A stretch of 64,000 bases of DNA from an uncultured Alphaproteobacteria bacterium. Lineage in GTDB: Bacteria; Pseudomonadota; Alphaproteobacteria; HIMB59; GCA-002718135. Where the stretch lies: the NCBI GenBank assembly GCA_902577425.1, contig CACGZD010000005.1, positions 1-64,000 on the forward strand. The letters run 5' to 3'. Below, piece after piece: positions 8,952-19,054 of this stretch. Position 1 is the first letter of the stretch. The number at the start of each line of letters is the position of its first letter. The notes under the pieces were generated by a model that saw only the letters and a program-made list of their open reading frames with translations, had not been told where the DNA came from and searched no databases. The translations under genes were made by a program, and so were the position numbers.

Positions 8952-10862
8952 ATGGGAAAAAGAATACTTATCGATACTTCAAAAAATGAAGAAACAAGAA
9001 TTGCTGTCACAGTCGAAGAGAAGTTGGATGATTACGAAATAGAATCAGAAAAACAAATTGCAGTAAAAGGAAATGTATATTTAGCTAAAATTACAAGGGT
9101 TGAACCATCTTTACAGGCTGCATTTGTTGATTTTGGCTCTAACAGAAATGGTTTTCTTCCATTAACTGAGATACATCCAGATTATTTTAAAACTCCAATC
9201 GCTGATCAAGAAAAGTTATCAATTCTATTAAAAAATTTACGATCTAATAAGAATGAAGAAGATGATGAAATTGATGAAAATAGTAAAAAAGATGTTAGTG
9301 ATAAATCTAATGATGAAAATAATTTAGAAAAAAAAATTAATCTAAAGGACCCTAGAAAAGAATATATAAATTTTTTTAGAAAATATAAGATCCAAGATGT
9401 TATCAAGCCTAGACAAGTTATTCTAGTACAAGTTAATAAAGAAGAAAGAGGATTTAAAGGAGCGGCCTTAACAACTTTTCTTTCTTTTGCAGGAAGATAT
9501 TGTGTGTTGATGCCTAATAGCTTGAATAATGATGGAATTTCAAGAAAAATTGGTGACATTGAAGAAAGAAAGAAATTAAAAACTATTTTATCAAATGTAA
9601 ATGTTCCTGAAAATATGTCAGTAATAGTTAGAACAGCAGGAATTGGTAAAACAAAAAAAGAAATTTCAAAAGATTTGTCATATTTGACAAATCAATGGAA
9701 TAAAATACGAGAAAATACTATCAAATCTGAAGCTCCTAATTTAATTTATGAAGAAGGTAGTATTATTAAAAGGGTAATAAGAGATTTATTAACCGATGAT
9801 GTAGAAGAAATTTTAATAGAAGGAAAAAATGGTTATGATACTGCTAAGAAATTAACAAAAAATATTGTTCCTACAAAAGTAACTAAAGTAAAGCTTTACA
9901 AAGGAAAAGATAAATCACTATTTAGTGAACACAATATTGAAAATCAAATTAATGAATTATTCAGTCTATCTGTTAAATTACAATCTGGAGGTTCAATAGT
10001 AATAAATACTACTGAGGCATTGGTAGCAATTGATGTAAATTCAGGAAAAAATACTTCAGAAAGAAATATTGAAAGTACTGCTTTAAAAACTAATTTAGAA
10101 GCAGCTACAGAAGTTGCTAGACAACTGCGACTCAGAGATCTAGGTGGTTTGGTAGTTATTGACTTTATTGATATGGATGATTATCGAAATAACTTTAAAG
10201 TTGAAAAAGCTATTAAAAATGCTCTTTTTAAAGATAGAGCTAGAGTTCAAGTTGGTAGAATTAGTATGTTTGGACTACTTGAACTATCAAGACAGCGTCT
10301 TCGTTCGAGTCTTATTGATAGATCTTTTGAGAAATGTCCGTATTGCAATGGAACAGGCTTAATATTGAATACAAACTCAATTAGTGAGCAAATTATTAAA
10401 TTAATAAATGAGAAATTAATATCTAATAAAGATTTTAAAATTAAAGTTAAATGTAATTCAGCCCTTGCTGAAACATTAATGAATGAAAAAAGAATGGAAA
10501 TTAATAAACTTGAAGAAAAGTATAACTCAAAAATTCTTTTTGATTTTGATAATCATTATTCTCTTCATGAACCTACTATTAATGAAATAGAAGATCCAAA
10601 GGTTACAAAAGTAAACAATAAAAATTCTGAAAAAAAATCTATAAAGAAAAAAACAACAATTACAAAAAAAGATATAAAAGTAAAACCAAAAGTTAAAAAG
10701 AAAACGACTAAAGAAAAAAAAGGAAAGGGTGATAGAATAATTAAGAAAAAGAAAGATAACAAAGATTCTAAAAATGATATTATTGAAGCTTCTGCAAAAA
10801 ATATTAATGAAATACCAAGTACTAATGATAATGAAAAATCAGGATGGTGGTCTGAAAAGTAA
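8952..10862 (+). CDS. rne: Ribonuclease E (RNase E/G family)
   Basis: Endoribonuclease for mRNA decay and rRNA/tRNA processing, 636 residues. The S1 domain (about 36-150) contains an acidic insert. The catalytic core has the Mg2+ aspartates in AIDVNSGK (about 359) and VVIDFIDMDD (about 403), and the zinc-link CPYCNGTG near 461. The last 100 residues are lysine-rich and low-complexity, a short version of the disordered degradosome scaffold. This tail favours RNase E over RNase G. GAGG upstream serves as a weak Shine-Dalgarno. The stop codon abuts the next gene's ATG. Confidence 0.93.
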   Translation: MGKRILIDTSKNEETRIAVTVEEKLDDYEIESEKQIAVKGNVYLAKITRVEPSLQAAFVDFGSNRNGFLPLTEIHPDYFKTPIADQEKLSILLKNLRSNKNEEDDEIDENSKKDVSDKSNDENNLEKKINLKDPRKEYINFFRKYKIQDVIKPRQVILVQVNKEERGFKGAALTTFLSFAGRYCVLMPNSLNNDGISRKIGDIEERKKLKTILSNVNVPENMSVIVRTAGIGKTKKEISKDLSYLTNQWNKIRENTIKSEAPNLIYEEGSIIKRVIRDLLTDDVEEILIEGKNGYDTAKKLTKNIVPTKVTKVKLYKGKDKSLFSEHNIENQINELFSLSVKLQSGGSIVINTTEALVAIDVNSGKNTSERNIESTALKTNLEAATEVARQLRLRDLGGLVVIDFIDMDDYRNNFKVEKAIKNALFKDRARVQVGRISMFGLLELSRQRLRSSLIDRSFEKCPYCNGTGLILNTNSISEQIIKLINEKLISNKDFKIKVKCNSALAETLMNEKRMEINKLEEKYNSKILFDFDNHYSLHEPTINEIEDPKVTKVNNKNSEKKSIKKKTTITKKDIKVKPKVKKKTTKEKKGKGDRIIKKKKDNKDSKNDIIEASAKNINEIPSTNDNEKSGWWSEK

Positions 10863-12141
10863 ATGAAAAAAGTTATTTTATTATTTTTTTTTTTTTTCAA
10901 ATGTACAAGCCAATACTGTCTATGATTATGAAACAAATATTTTTTTTAAGGAAATTATAGATTCAATTGCTAAGGTAAATAATTTAAACAAAAACATTTC
11001 TTTTATTGTAATATTAGATGATAGACCTAATGCATTTGTTACAGAAAATAATAATATAATTATTTCTTCTGGATTAATAAAATTTTCAGAATCATATGAG
11101 GCAATTGTAGGCGTTTTAGCACATGAAATAGGACATATTGAAAAATTCCATGTAACTAAAAGAAAGCAATCCATAGAAGATTTAAATAATTTAAATAACC
11201 TAACAAATATTTCAATTTTAGCAGGATCTTTAATATCTAATAATAGTGAATATATATTTCAATCTTTAATAGGAAATAAATTAAGTATTCAAAATTATTT
11301 TCAATCTTTTAGCAGAGAACAAGAAAGAGAAGCTGATTTCTACGCAATTGAAACATTAGCTAAGCTTCAACTATCTAGAGTTCCATTAAAAAATTTATTA
11401 AATAGATTGGAAAATGATGCAGTAAAACAAGGAATGAAAGATGAATTTTATAAATTTTCCTCTCATCCAATTTACAAAGAAAGATTCGAGATAATTAAAA
11501 ATGCAGATAATTATGAAATAATATTTGAAGAAGATATTAATGCTAGATTTAATTTTATTAGAGCAAAATTTTTTGGTTATACTGAAGACAATATAAATTA
11601 TATAAAAGAATTTCTTCAAGAGGAATATTATGATTATGCTTATTCTATAATCTTATCAAAAAAAGGAAGACTTAAAAAATCTCTATTAAGTTTAAATAAT
11701 CTAATTAAGAATAATCAAAACAACATACATTTAATAGAAACAAAGGCTGATATTTTATACTCTCATGGTTTTTTTTCAGAAGCATTACTTTTTTACAATA
11801 TTTCAATTAAAAAAAATCCTAAAAATTATTATGTAAAAAAAAGAATTTTTGATATTAAATTTTCAATTTTAGACCCTAATGATAAAGATAAATCAAAAGC
11901 CTTGTTTAATGAATACAAGTTTTTGTTAAATAATCTTTATAATAATCAAGATTTAATTAAAAAGTTATCGGTTCTTGCTACAGAAAATAATTTCACTTAT
12001 TGGATAAATTATTTCAATATTCGACAAAATCTTAATAATAATGAATATGATCAAAAAATTTTGTTAAATGAGCTTAAAAAAATTAAAAAAAATACTTCTG
12101 ATTATGATTTAATTAGATTAATTGATAAGATAATTCTCTAA
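10863..12141 (+). pseudogene. M48 zinc metalloprotease with TPR tail (BepA-like), frameshifted at a 14-T run
   Basis: The ATG at 10863, directly after the rne stop, opens MKKVILLFFFFF but stops after about 20 codons. The other frame, entered within the T run at 10884-10897, carries the rest: SNVQANTVYD, an HEIGH zinc motif (HExxH, near 11120), EREADFY (third zinc ligand) and alpha-helical TPR-like repeats. Removing one T joins the two into a 425-residue secreted protease with a normal Sec signal peptide ending VQA. The M48/TPR layout matches BepA/YfgC-type outer-membrane quality-control proteases. The cause may be a sequencing error, phase variation or real decay. Everything after the run is intact, which argues against old decay. 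Confidence 0.8.
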
Positions 12142-12145
12142 ATTT

Positions 12146-13225
12146 ATGACTACATATCAAGGTTCACTTACTAATGAAGATTATCATCTACTGATTGAAA
12201 AAAAATATATATATTCCAAAAATTTTAATAAAAATCAAATACAACCTTCAAGTATTGATCTTACATTAAGTGAAGAATGTTATGAAATAAGTGCTAGTTT
12301 TTTAAGTTCATCTGCAAATATAAGGGAAAATTTAAAAGATATTATGAAAACAAAAATTGATTTAGAAAAAAAACATGTTTTTAAAAAAAATAGAATTTAC
12401 TTAGTAAAATTAAATGAAATAATAAACTTACCACATGATATTTTTGGTTTTTGTAATCCTAAAAGTAGCACAGGAAGATTGGATATTTTTTGTAGAACAA
12501 TATTAAATCATAATGATGAATATGAAAAAATTCCAAAAAATTATCATGGAGAAATGTTTTTAGAAATTACTTCACGTTCTTTTGATATTGAATTTCAAAA
12601 AGGAGATTCACTTAATCAAATGAGATTAATATATAATAAACATATGTATTTAGATGATATGTATTTAAGAAAATATCATCAGAATTTTTTTCTAACTTTA
12701 GATAATAATAGTAATAAAGTTAAACCTAATCTTAACAATGGTCTAAAAATAAGTGTCGATCTATCTTCTGAAAATGAAATAAATGCATTTGTAGCGAAAA
12801 AAAATACTCCCCTACTTGTATTTAGAAAAGTTAAAAACCATAAAATAGAATTATATTGGAAATCATTAAAACTATTAAATAAAAGATTAATTATTAGAAA
12901 AGATAATTTTTATATTTTGAGATCTAAGGAAAAAATACAAATTCCTAAAAATATGGCTGGTGAAATGGTTCCATATGATACAAGTATTGGTGATTTTAGA
13001 GTGCATTATGCAGGTTTTTTTGATCCTGGATTTGGTTATAAAAATGGCTCATATGCTGTTTTAGAAGTAAAAACAAATGAAGTTCCTTTTATATTAGAAG
13101 ATGGTCAATCAATAGCAAGAATAAAATATGAAGCTCTGAATAAAGAATCAAATGTATTATATGGTAAAGAAATAAATTCTAATTATCAGAATCAAGGTCT
13201 TGCGTTGAGCAAACACTTTGTTTAA
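12146..13225 (+). CDS. dcd: dCTP deaminase, long two-domain form
   Basis: Predicted to convert dCTP to dUTP for thymidylate synthesis. At 359 residues it is about twice the length of E. coli Dcd, as in the alphaproteobacterial long form: two dUTPase-like folds in tandem. The first carries NPKSSTGRLD (about residue 104), the phosphate-binding and trimer motif; the second carries GEMVPYDTS...FFDPGFGY (from about 271). It starts five bases after the protease gene and overlaps or abuts aroQ. Confidence 0.85.
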   Translation: MTTYQGSLTNEDYHLLIEKKYIYSKNFNKNQIQPSSIDLTLSEECYEISASFLSSSANIRENLKDIMKTKIDLEKKHVFKKNRIYLVKLNEIINLPHDIFGFCNPKSSTGRLDIFCRTILNHNDEYEKIPKNYHGEMFLEITSRSFDIEFQKGDSLNQMRLIYNKHMYLDDMYLRKYHQNFFLTLDNNSNKVKPNLNNGLKISVDLSSENEINAFVAKKNTPLLVFRKVKNHKIELYWKSLKLLNKRLIIRKDNFYILRSKEKIQIPKNMAGEMVPYDTSIGDFRVHYAGFFDPGFGYKNGSYAVLEVKTNEVPFILEDGQSIARIKYEALNKESNVLYGKEINSNYQNQGLALSKHFV

Positions 13226-13235
13226 AAATAACAAA

Positions 13236-13676
13236 ATGAAGAAAATAATGATTATTAATGGACCTAATTTAAATCTTTTAGGAAATAGAGAACAAAAAAT
13301 ATATGGCGATAAGTCTCTTGATGAAATAGAAAAAATTTCAAAGCAAAAATCTAATTCTTTGAATATTGATTGTTTTTTTTGCCAAAGTAATGATGAAGGC
13401 GAAATAATAAATCATATACATTCTGTAGAATCTTCATACGATGGCCTAATAATTAATCCAGCAGCTTTTACTCATACTTCAGTAGCACTATTAGATGCCC
13501 TTAGATCTATAAATAAACCTAAAATTGAAATTCATTTATCCAACATATATACTAGAGAAGAATATAGAAAAAAAAGCATTACTTCAGAGGGCGTAGATGG
13601 TCTAATTTGTGGATTTGGGAGTTTAAGCTATATTCTAGCTATAGAAGCATTAAGTAATTTGATTTATAATAAGTAA
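13236..13676 (+). CDS. aroQ: AroQ, type II 3-dehydroquinate dehydratase
   Basis: Shikimate-pathway dehydratase, 146 residues from the ATG at 13236. A TTG 18 bases upstream (13218) would overlap dcd and add six residues absent from the family. The N-terminal NGPNLNLLG, catalytic Tyr in KIYG, NPAAFTHTS with catalytic His, and EIHLSNI with substrate-binding His are visible. The aroQ-accB-accC order is a common proteobacterial arrangement; accB follows after two bases. Confidence 0.95.
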   Translation: MKKIMIINGPNLNLLGNREQKIYGDKSLDEIEKISKQKSNSLNIDCFFCQSNDEGEIINHIHSVESSYDGLIINPAAFTHTSVALLDALRSINKPKIEIHLSNIYTREEYRKKSITSEGVDGLICGFGSLSYILAIEALSNLIYNK

Positions 13677-13678
13677 AT

Positions 13679-14128
13679 ATGACAAAAATAAACAAAACTG
13701 ATTTAGATAATATTTCTTTAATCAAAAAAGAATTTAAACTTAAGAATATTAATACTATCAAAATAAAAAAAGGAAATTACGAAATAGAATTATCATCAGA
13801 TGCTAAAAGTATAACAAAAAATGTTTTAAATTCGGAAAATATAGAAGAAAAAATAAAAGATAAAAAAACTATTAAAGAAAACATAAAAAAATTAGAAAAT
13901 ATAGTCAAATCACCTATGGTTGGAGTAGCTTATTTGTCAGCTGATCCTTCTTCTCAACCATATGTAAAGATAGGTCAGCATGTAAAACAAGGAGATACTT
14001 TACTTTTAATTGAAGCTATGAAAACTTTTAATGAGGTTAAAGCTCCAATCTCTGGAATAGTAAAAGAAATAATAGTTCTTAACAGTCAACCTGTTGAATT
14101 TGGTGACGATTTAATTATTTTTGAATAG
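13679..14128 (+). CDS. accB: AccB, biotin carboxyl carrier protein
   Basis: Carrier subunit of acetyl-CoA carboxylase, 149 residues. The N-terminal helical part is followed by a lysine-rich linker and a C-terminal biotinyl domain with EAMKTFN; the biotinylated Lys is near residue 114. The domain opening KSPMVGVAY is typical. Its stop abuts the accC ATG with no gap, so the subunits are translationally coupled. Confidence 0.96.
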   Translation: MTKINKTDLDNISLIKKEFKLKNINTIKIKKGNYEIELSSDAKSITKNVLNSENIEEKIKDKKTIKENIKKLENIVKSPMVGVAYLSADPSSQPYVKIGQHVKQGDTLLLIEAMKTFNEVKAPISGIVKEIIVLNSQPVEFGDDLIIFE

Positions 14129-15457
14129 ATGTTTAAAAAAGTTTTAATCGCTAATAGAGGCGAAATAGCTTTAAGAATATTACGTGCTTGTAGAGAACTA
14201 GAAATAAAAACTGTAGCTATACATTCTGAAGCAGATGAGACAGCGATGCATGTAAGGATGGCAGATGAGAGTGTTTGTGTTGGGCCTGCTTCGGCTCAGT
14301 CAAGCTACTTGAATATTCCTGCAATAATAACAGCCGCAACTATATCAAATGTTGATGCTATTCATCCAGGATATGGTTTTTTAAGTGAAAACAAAAGATT
14401 TGCAGAAATAATTGAGGAACATAATATAAAATTTATAGGTCCTAAATCAGAACATATTGAAATAATGGGGAATAAAATAGCTGCAAAAAAAATTATGGAA
14501 GAAAATAAGGTACCTACTGTACCTGGACTAAATGATCTTTCAGATATGAAAAAAGTTTTAGAATTTATAGAAAAGGTTAAGCTACCAGTAATAATTAAAG
14601 CAGCTAGTGGTGGTGGTGGTAAAGGTATGAGAGTAGTCAATAAATTAGAAGACTTAGAGGAATCTATAAATGCAGCTAAAATCGAGTCAAAAAAATCATT
14701 TAATGATGACACAGTTTATTTAGAAAAATTTTTTGTTAATCCAAAACATATAGAAATACAAATTCTTGCTGATTGTAATGGAAATGTTTTGACATTAGGA
14801 GAAAGAGATTGCTCTATACAAAGAAAACATCAAAAAATCATTGAAGAAAGTCCAAGCACTGTTTTAACTAATATGGAAAGAGAAAAAATTAGCAACCTAT
14901 GTATTGATGCAATAAAGTCAATTAAATATGAAGGTGTTGGAACTTTGGAGTTTTTATATGAAAATAATAAATTTTATTTTATGGAAATGAATACCCGACT
15001 TCAAGTTGAACATCCTGTTACCGAAATGATAACAGGGCAAGATTTAGTTAAAGAGCAAATAAAAGTAGCAAATGGAAATGAGATCAAATTCAAACAAGAA
15101 GATATTAGTTTAAATGGTCATTCAATTGAGTGCAGGATTAATGCTGAACACCCTGATACTTTCATTCCTTCTCCAGGAAAAATAATACAATATCATCAAC
15201 CTGGAGGATTAGGTGTCAGAGTGGATTCTGCAATTTATCAAGGATATAATATACCTGCACATTATGACAGCATGATTGCTAAACTTATTGTGTATGGTGA
15301 AGATAGAAATGAATGTATACATAAAATGAAAAGAGCCTTAGAAGAATATGTAATCATTGGAATTGATACAAATATTCAATTGCATCAAAAAATTATTCGA
15401 TCAAGTGAATTTTTATCTGGCAAATATGATATAAATTATATGTCAAAATTTGAATAA
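14129..15457 (+). CDS. accC: AccC, biotin carboxylase
   Basis: ATP-grasp biotin carboxylase subunit of acetyl-CoA carboxylase, 442 residues. Visible are FKKVLIANRGEIA at the N-terminus, the glycine-rich loop ASGGGGKGM, ERDCSIQRKHQK, and the catalytic stretch MNTRLQVEHPVTE. The length is normal. It is last in the aroQ-accBC run and converges on the DUF2155 gene. Confidence 0.97.
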   Translation: MFKKVLIANRGEIALRILRACRELEIKTVAIHSEADETAMHVRMADESVCVGPASAQSSYLNIPAIITAATISNVDAIHPGYGFLSENKRFAEIIEEHNIKFIGPKSEHIEIMGNKIAAKKIMEENKVPTVPGLNDLSDMKKVLEFIEKVKLPVIIKAASGGGGKGMRVVNKLEDLEESINAAKIESKKSFNDDTVYLEKFFVNPKHIEIQILADCNGNVLTLGERDCSIQRKHQKIIEESPSTVLTNMEREKISNLCIDAIKSIKYEGVGTLEFLYENNKFYFMEMNTRLQVEHPVTEMITGQDLVKEQIKVANGNEIKFKQEDISLNGHSIECRINAEHPDTFIPSPGKIIQYHQPGGLGVRVDSAIYQGYNIPAHYDSMIAKLIVYGEDRNECIHKMKRALEEYVIIGIDTNIQLHQKIIRSSEFLSGKYDINYMSKFE

Positions 15458-15490
15458 AAATTTTTTTTTAAAATAAAATTATCAGATTTT

Positions 15491-15868
15491 TTATTTACAT
15501 TTAACTAACCACAAATCATAAATTGGATGTTCTAGAGGAGTCGTTGATGGACTTGAAGAAATCATCCAGCCTTGATAAATAGCTTTATCTTGTGAATTAA
15601 TAATTTTGTCATATATTTTTAAAAGAACAAAATTTTCAGGAATATCCTCAGGAGGATTTTTATAACAAGCAAATATTTCTATATGAAGAGAGTTAAAATT
15701 TATTGAATCATTTACATGGATCTCAAAAGATTCTACTTTTGTAGTTATTTTATCTAATATTTTTATTTCAGCTTTGTTACTTTCAATGTATTGGGAAAAC
15801 AAAGGTGGAGAAAAGCTTATAAACAAAAAAAAGAATAATGACCTAAGGGCTCCAAGATTCATATTCAT
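15491..15868 (-). CDS. DUF2155 secreted protein
   Basis: Small exported protein of 125 residues with a signal peptide ending near SFSPPLFS. The mature part resembles the alphaproteobacterial DUF2155 family (KAEIKILDKIT, FEIHVNDS, IYQGWMISSSP, HPIYDLWLVKC). The function is unknown, but the gene is regularly found next to the NDUFA12-like gene, as here, where the two overlap by 26 bases. The adjacent aat gene often seen in alphaproteobacteria is absent at this spot. Confidence 0.8.
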   Translation of the reverse strand: MNMNLGALRSLFFFLFISFSPPLFSQYIESNKAEIKILDKITTKVESFEIHVNDSINFNSLHIEIFACYKNPPEDIPENFVLLKIYDKIINSQDKAIYQGWMISSSPSTTPLEHPIYDLWLVKCK

Positions 15869-16196
15869 TTTTTTTTACTTTATTTTTATTAGATTTTGAT
15901 AAAGGGTGTTCTTCTGGATAATAGGCTTTTTCAGTGCCAGTAAGATTTTCTTCATGATTTTTTTGCCAAAAATATTTATGAGAATAATTCAAAGGTGGAT
16001 CTTCAATTGTTTTGTGCAGCCAAGCATGCCAATGAGGAGGGACTTTAGTTGCTTCAATTTTACCATTAAAAATAACCCATCTTTTAAAATCTTTATTTGA
16101 AAATTTTTTTGAATTACAATAATATTTATTATCAAATTCATCTTGGCCAACAAATTTACCAAAAACCCAAGTGTATAATAAAGTGCTTATACTCAT
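15843..16196 (-). CDS. NDUFA12-type NADH dehydrogenase accessory subunit
   Basis: Homologue of the mitochondrial complex I 17.2 kDa subunit, found mainly in alphaproteobacteria and mitochondria. It has 117 residues with the family pattern GKFVGQDEFDNKYY, RRW-like KRWVIFNG and VPPHWHAWLHKTIEDPP. The C-terminal 30 residues are basic and disordered. It acts on the matrix/cytoplasmic side of complex I. It overlaps the DUF2155 gene, and pyrC lies 18 bases upstream on the same strand. Confidence 0.9.
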   Translation of the reverse strand: MSISTLLYTWVFGKFVGQDEFDNKYYCNSKKFSNKDFKRWVIFNGKIEATKVPPHWHAWLHKTIEDPPLNYSHKYFWQKNHEENLTGTEKAYYPEEHPLSKSNKNKVKKNEYESWSP

Positions 16197-16214
16197 AAAT
16201 ATATCTTTATAATA

Positions 16215-17252
16215 TTATGCTTTGAGTTTCCAGTTTAATTCTTTTCCACTCATAAAATTTTTTATTTTAATTTCTTGATACATTGTATATTCAGGCACAG
16301 TCCATCTTTCGTTGATTAATTCTATTTGATCTGCATTTACTGGAAGCTTATAAAATATAGGACCATTTATTGAACAAAATTTTTCTAAATTATCTAGAGA
16401 TTTTTCTTCTTCAAATATTGTTGCATAAATTTCTATTGAACATGGCGCAGAAAAAATCCCGGGTTTAGATTTAAGATTTGGAACCTTAAATTCTATTGGA
16501 TGAGGCGCTGAATCAGTCCCTAAAAAAAACTTTTTGTTTCCAGATGTGGCAAAATTTCTTAATGCAATTAAATCTTCTTCATTTTTTACAACAGGCATGC
16601 AAAAATGATGAGGATTAATAGATTTATCAAAAAATACATCTTTTTTTGTAAGCATCATGTGATGGGGAGTTATAGTCCCTGCTATATTCTGACTATGATT
16701 TACATATTCAGCACCATATTTAGATGAAACATGCTCTAAAACTATCCTTAAGTTAGGAAATTTTTTTCTTATAATAGTTAATTCTTGGTCAATATAGTAT
16801 TTTTCTCTATCAAAAATATCAATTTCACTGTCCACTTTCTCTCCATGTATTAATAAAATTTTGTCTTTTTTTTCTAGTATTTCTAAAGCTGGATATATTT
16901 TTTCAGTATTTGATATTCCATATTTTGAATTTGTTGTGGCTTCACTGGGATACAGCTTGGCTCCGATAAATATTTTCTCATCAAGACCTTTGCTAAAATC
17001 TATTAAGTCTAAATCTTCAGTCAAATAACACGGCAGTAAAGGAGTAAAATTATTATTTGAAAGTAAATTGATTTTTTTGATATAATCAATGCCTTTTAAA
17101 GTAGTTGTAATAGGATCGCTTAAATTAGGCATGACTATACATCTTTGATTGACTCTTGAAGAATAATCAATAACAGCTTTCAATAAGTTGCCTTCTCTCA
17201 AATGAACATGCCAATCATCCGGTTTAGTAATTTTCAAGGATTTAACAGTCAT
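16215..17252 (-). CDS. pyrC: PyrC, dihydroorotase (class II)
   Basis: Zinc amidohydrolase of pyrimidine synthesis, 345 residues, E. coli-like class II. The metal-binding HVH (residues 15-17, in DDWHVHLREG), the carboxylated Lys in GAKLYPSEA (about 98), HGEK, HVSSK and the active-site Asp in GTDSAPH are present. It overlaps the upstream glycosyltransferase by four bases (ATGA), so the pair is translationally coupled. Confidence 0.95.
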   Translation of the reverse strand: MTVKSLKITKPDDWHVHLREGNLLKAVIDYSSRVNQRCIVMPNLSDPITTTLKGIDYIKKINLLSNNNFTPLLPCYLTEDLDLIDFSKGLDEKIFIGAKLYPSEATTNSKYGISNTEKIYPALEILEKKDKILLIHGEKVDSEIDIFDREKYYIDQELTIIRKKFPNLRIVLEHVSSKYGAEYVNHSQNIAGTITPHHMMLTKKDVFFDKSINPHHFCMPVVKNEEDLIALRNFATSGNKKFFLGTDSAPHPIEFKVPNLKSKPGIFSAPCSIEIYATIFEEEKSLDNLEKFCSINGPIFYKLPVNADQIELINERWTVPEYTMYQEIKIKNFMSGKELNWKLKA

Positions 17253-18169
17253 AACAATTTATTTTCTATTATTAATTCTAATACTTTATTAGATTCTATT
17301 GAATTCATATAAGATTTTTTTGGATTTATATCTATCTTATTAAAATCTTCAAAAGTTTCTTTAGTTCGAATAACAAAGCAGTCATTTTTTGTGTGTCCAT
17401 AAAGCTTATCGTTAGTAGGACCAAATAAACTAATTGTTTTTAAACCAGAAGCAAAAGATAAATGCATAAGTCCAGAATCATTTCCAATAAAAAGGTTACT
17501 TTTTTTCATATAAGCTGAAGTTAAAGTTATAGATTTACCAAAAAGATCAATAAAATAATTTTCATCAATATTTTTAGTTATTTCTCTATAATACCTATCT
17601 TTTTCTGATTGTGATCCAACAAGTATAAATTTAATGTTATTAAATTTATTGGAAATTTTCTTTATCAAGTCATTATACATTTTTGATGACCAAATTTTTG
17701 GTGTCCAATTTCCTCCTGGAAAAATAACAACATATTTATTATTTAAACTTAAATCTTTTTTAACAATGTCTTCTTCTTCTTTGTTTGTGTAAATATTAAG
17801 TAAGGTATTTTGTATTTTAAAGTATTTATTTAATTGATCAATATGGTGATATTTTTTATCTTTTTTAAAAATAAACCTTTTTTTTGTTTTTAACAAATAA
17901 GACAATAACGAACTTCTTAAATCTATAATGATATCCCATTTAGTTTTCTTGCATTGGTTATACATATCAAACCAATGAAGATTAAATTTTCTCTTTTTAA
18001 TTACAATTATTCTTTCTAAAGCAGGGAAATTCTTATAAATTTGAGAAGCGCTTGGGCCAATTATAAAAGTGAACTTGGAATTTTTGTTATTATTTTTAAA
18101 GTAATCTACAATACCCGTTGAAAGAATAGTATCCCCTATTAAGTTTGATGATATAATTAGTATTTTCAC
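17249..18169 (-). CDS. Glycosyltransferase family 9 (heptosyltransferase-like)
   Basis: GT-B fold transferase of 306 residues, resembling the ADP-heptose:LPS heptosyltransferases WaaC/WaaF/WaaQ. The N-terminus SSNLIGDTILSTG is the acceptor-side motif, VIFPGGNWTPK follows the linker, and IGNDSGLMHLSFASG with SLFGPT form the nucleotide-sugar site. It probably adds a sugar to lipid A core oligosaccharide at the inner membrane; donor and acceptor are not determinable. It is coupled to pyrC and divergent from ygfZ. Confidence 0.82.
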   Translation of the reverse strand: MKILIISSNLIGDTILSTGIVDYFKNNNKNSKFTFIIGPSASQIYKNFPALERIIVIKKRKFNLHWFDMYNQCKKTKWDIIIDLRSSLLSYLLKTKKRFIFKKDKKYHHIDQLNKYFKIQNTLLNIYTNKEEEDIVKKDLSLNNKYVVIFPGGNWTPKIWSSKMYNDLIKKISNKFNNIKFILVGSQSEKDRYYREITKNIDENYFIDLFGKSITLTSAYMKKSNLFIGNDSGLMHLSFASGLKTISLFGPTNDKLYGHTKNDCFVIRTKETFEDFNKIDINPKKSYMNSIESNKVLELIIENKLL

Positions 18170-18220
18170 AAGTTGTTATTATATAAATTTATTATAAATA
18201 GAATATATATCACTTTATTT

Positions 18221-19054
18221 ATGAAAGAAGACTTCTTTATATTAAATTCTTTTTCTAAATTTTTAGAAATTTCAGGAGAAGATAAGGCTGAATTCCTACA
18301 AGGGTTAATATCTAATGACATTTATAAATGTAAATCAGATAATCCTATATATTCTTGTATGCTATCACCTCAAGGCAAATTTTTAGCAGATTTTTTTATA
18401 ATTCAAAAGTCTGATAAATATTTAATTGAAATTCATGAAAAATATTTAGAATCTTTTATTTCTAAAATACAAATTTACAAACTTAGATCTAAGGTAGATA
18501 TTATGGAAAATAAAAACATATGTTCCATTATTTTATTTTCTAAGGAAAATATTGATTTAGATAATATTATAAAATCCTTTGCAGATCCTAGAAATGAAAA
18601 TATTGGTCATAAAATTTATATTGATAAAGATGAATTAAAAAAAATAAAAAATATAAAAATGGAGCATTATGAAACTTATAAAGAAATATTAATGAAAAAT
18701 TTAGTTATAAATTCAACTGATGATTTAACAATAGATAAATCTTTATTATTGGAAAATAACTTTGATAATTTAAATGCTATTGATTGGGGTAAAGGATGTT
18801 ATGTAGGACAAGAAATAACTGCAAGAATGAAATATAGGGCACTCTTAAAAAAACAACTTTATTCACTTGAAATAATTAAAGGTGAAATCAATATAAACGA
18901 TGATATTGTTTTAGATGAAATAAATTATGGGAGAGTAATATCTAAAGTAAATCAATACCTACTATGTATGTTAAAAATAGAGTTAGTAGAGAGAATATTA
19001 AATAAGAAAGAAAATTTTGAATTTAATAATTCTGTGATTTTGAAAATTTTATAA
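18221..19054 (+). CDS. ygfZ: YgfZ/GcvT-like folate-binding protein
   Basis: Folate-dependent factor for Fe-S enzyme maturation or repair, about 277 residues. The signature KGCYVGQE (Cys near residue 193) identifies YgfZ rather than GcvT. The ATG at 18221 (MKEDFFILNS) is preferred to a TTG at 18173, whose 16 extra residues have no family counterpart. The 3' end overlaps the convergent MFS gene by six bases. Confidence 0.88.
   Translation: MKEDFFILNSFSKFLEISGEDKAEFLQGLISNDIYKCKSDNPIYSCMLSPQGKFLADFFIIQKSDKYLIEIHEKYLESFISKIQIYKLRSKVDIMENKNICSIILFSKENIDLDNIIKSFADPRNENIGHKIYIDKDELKKIKNIKMEHYETYKEILMKNLVINSTDDLTIDKSLLLENNFDNLNAIDWGKGCYVGQEITARMKYRALLKKQLYSLEIIKGEININDDIVLDEINYGRVISKVNQYLLCMLKIELVERILNKKENFEFNNSVILKIL

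Noticed and set aside
8911..9040. Short upstream open frame (MNNSIQKINE...) overlapping the rne start
   Set aside because: It overlaps rne out of frame, has no Shine-Dalgarno and nothing to show translation.
13218..13235. TTG start extending AroQ by six residues
   Set aside because: It overlaps dcd, and the ATG at 13236 gives the standard AroQ N-terminus.
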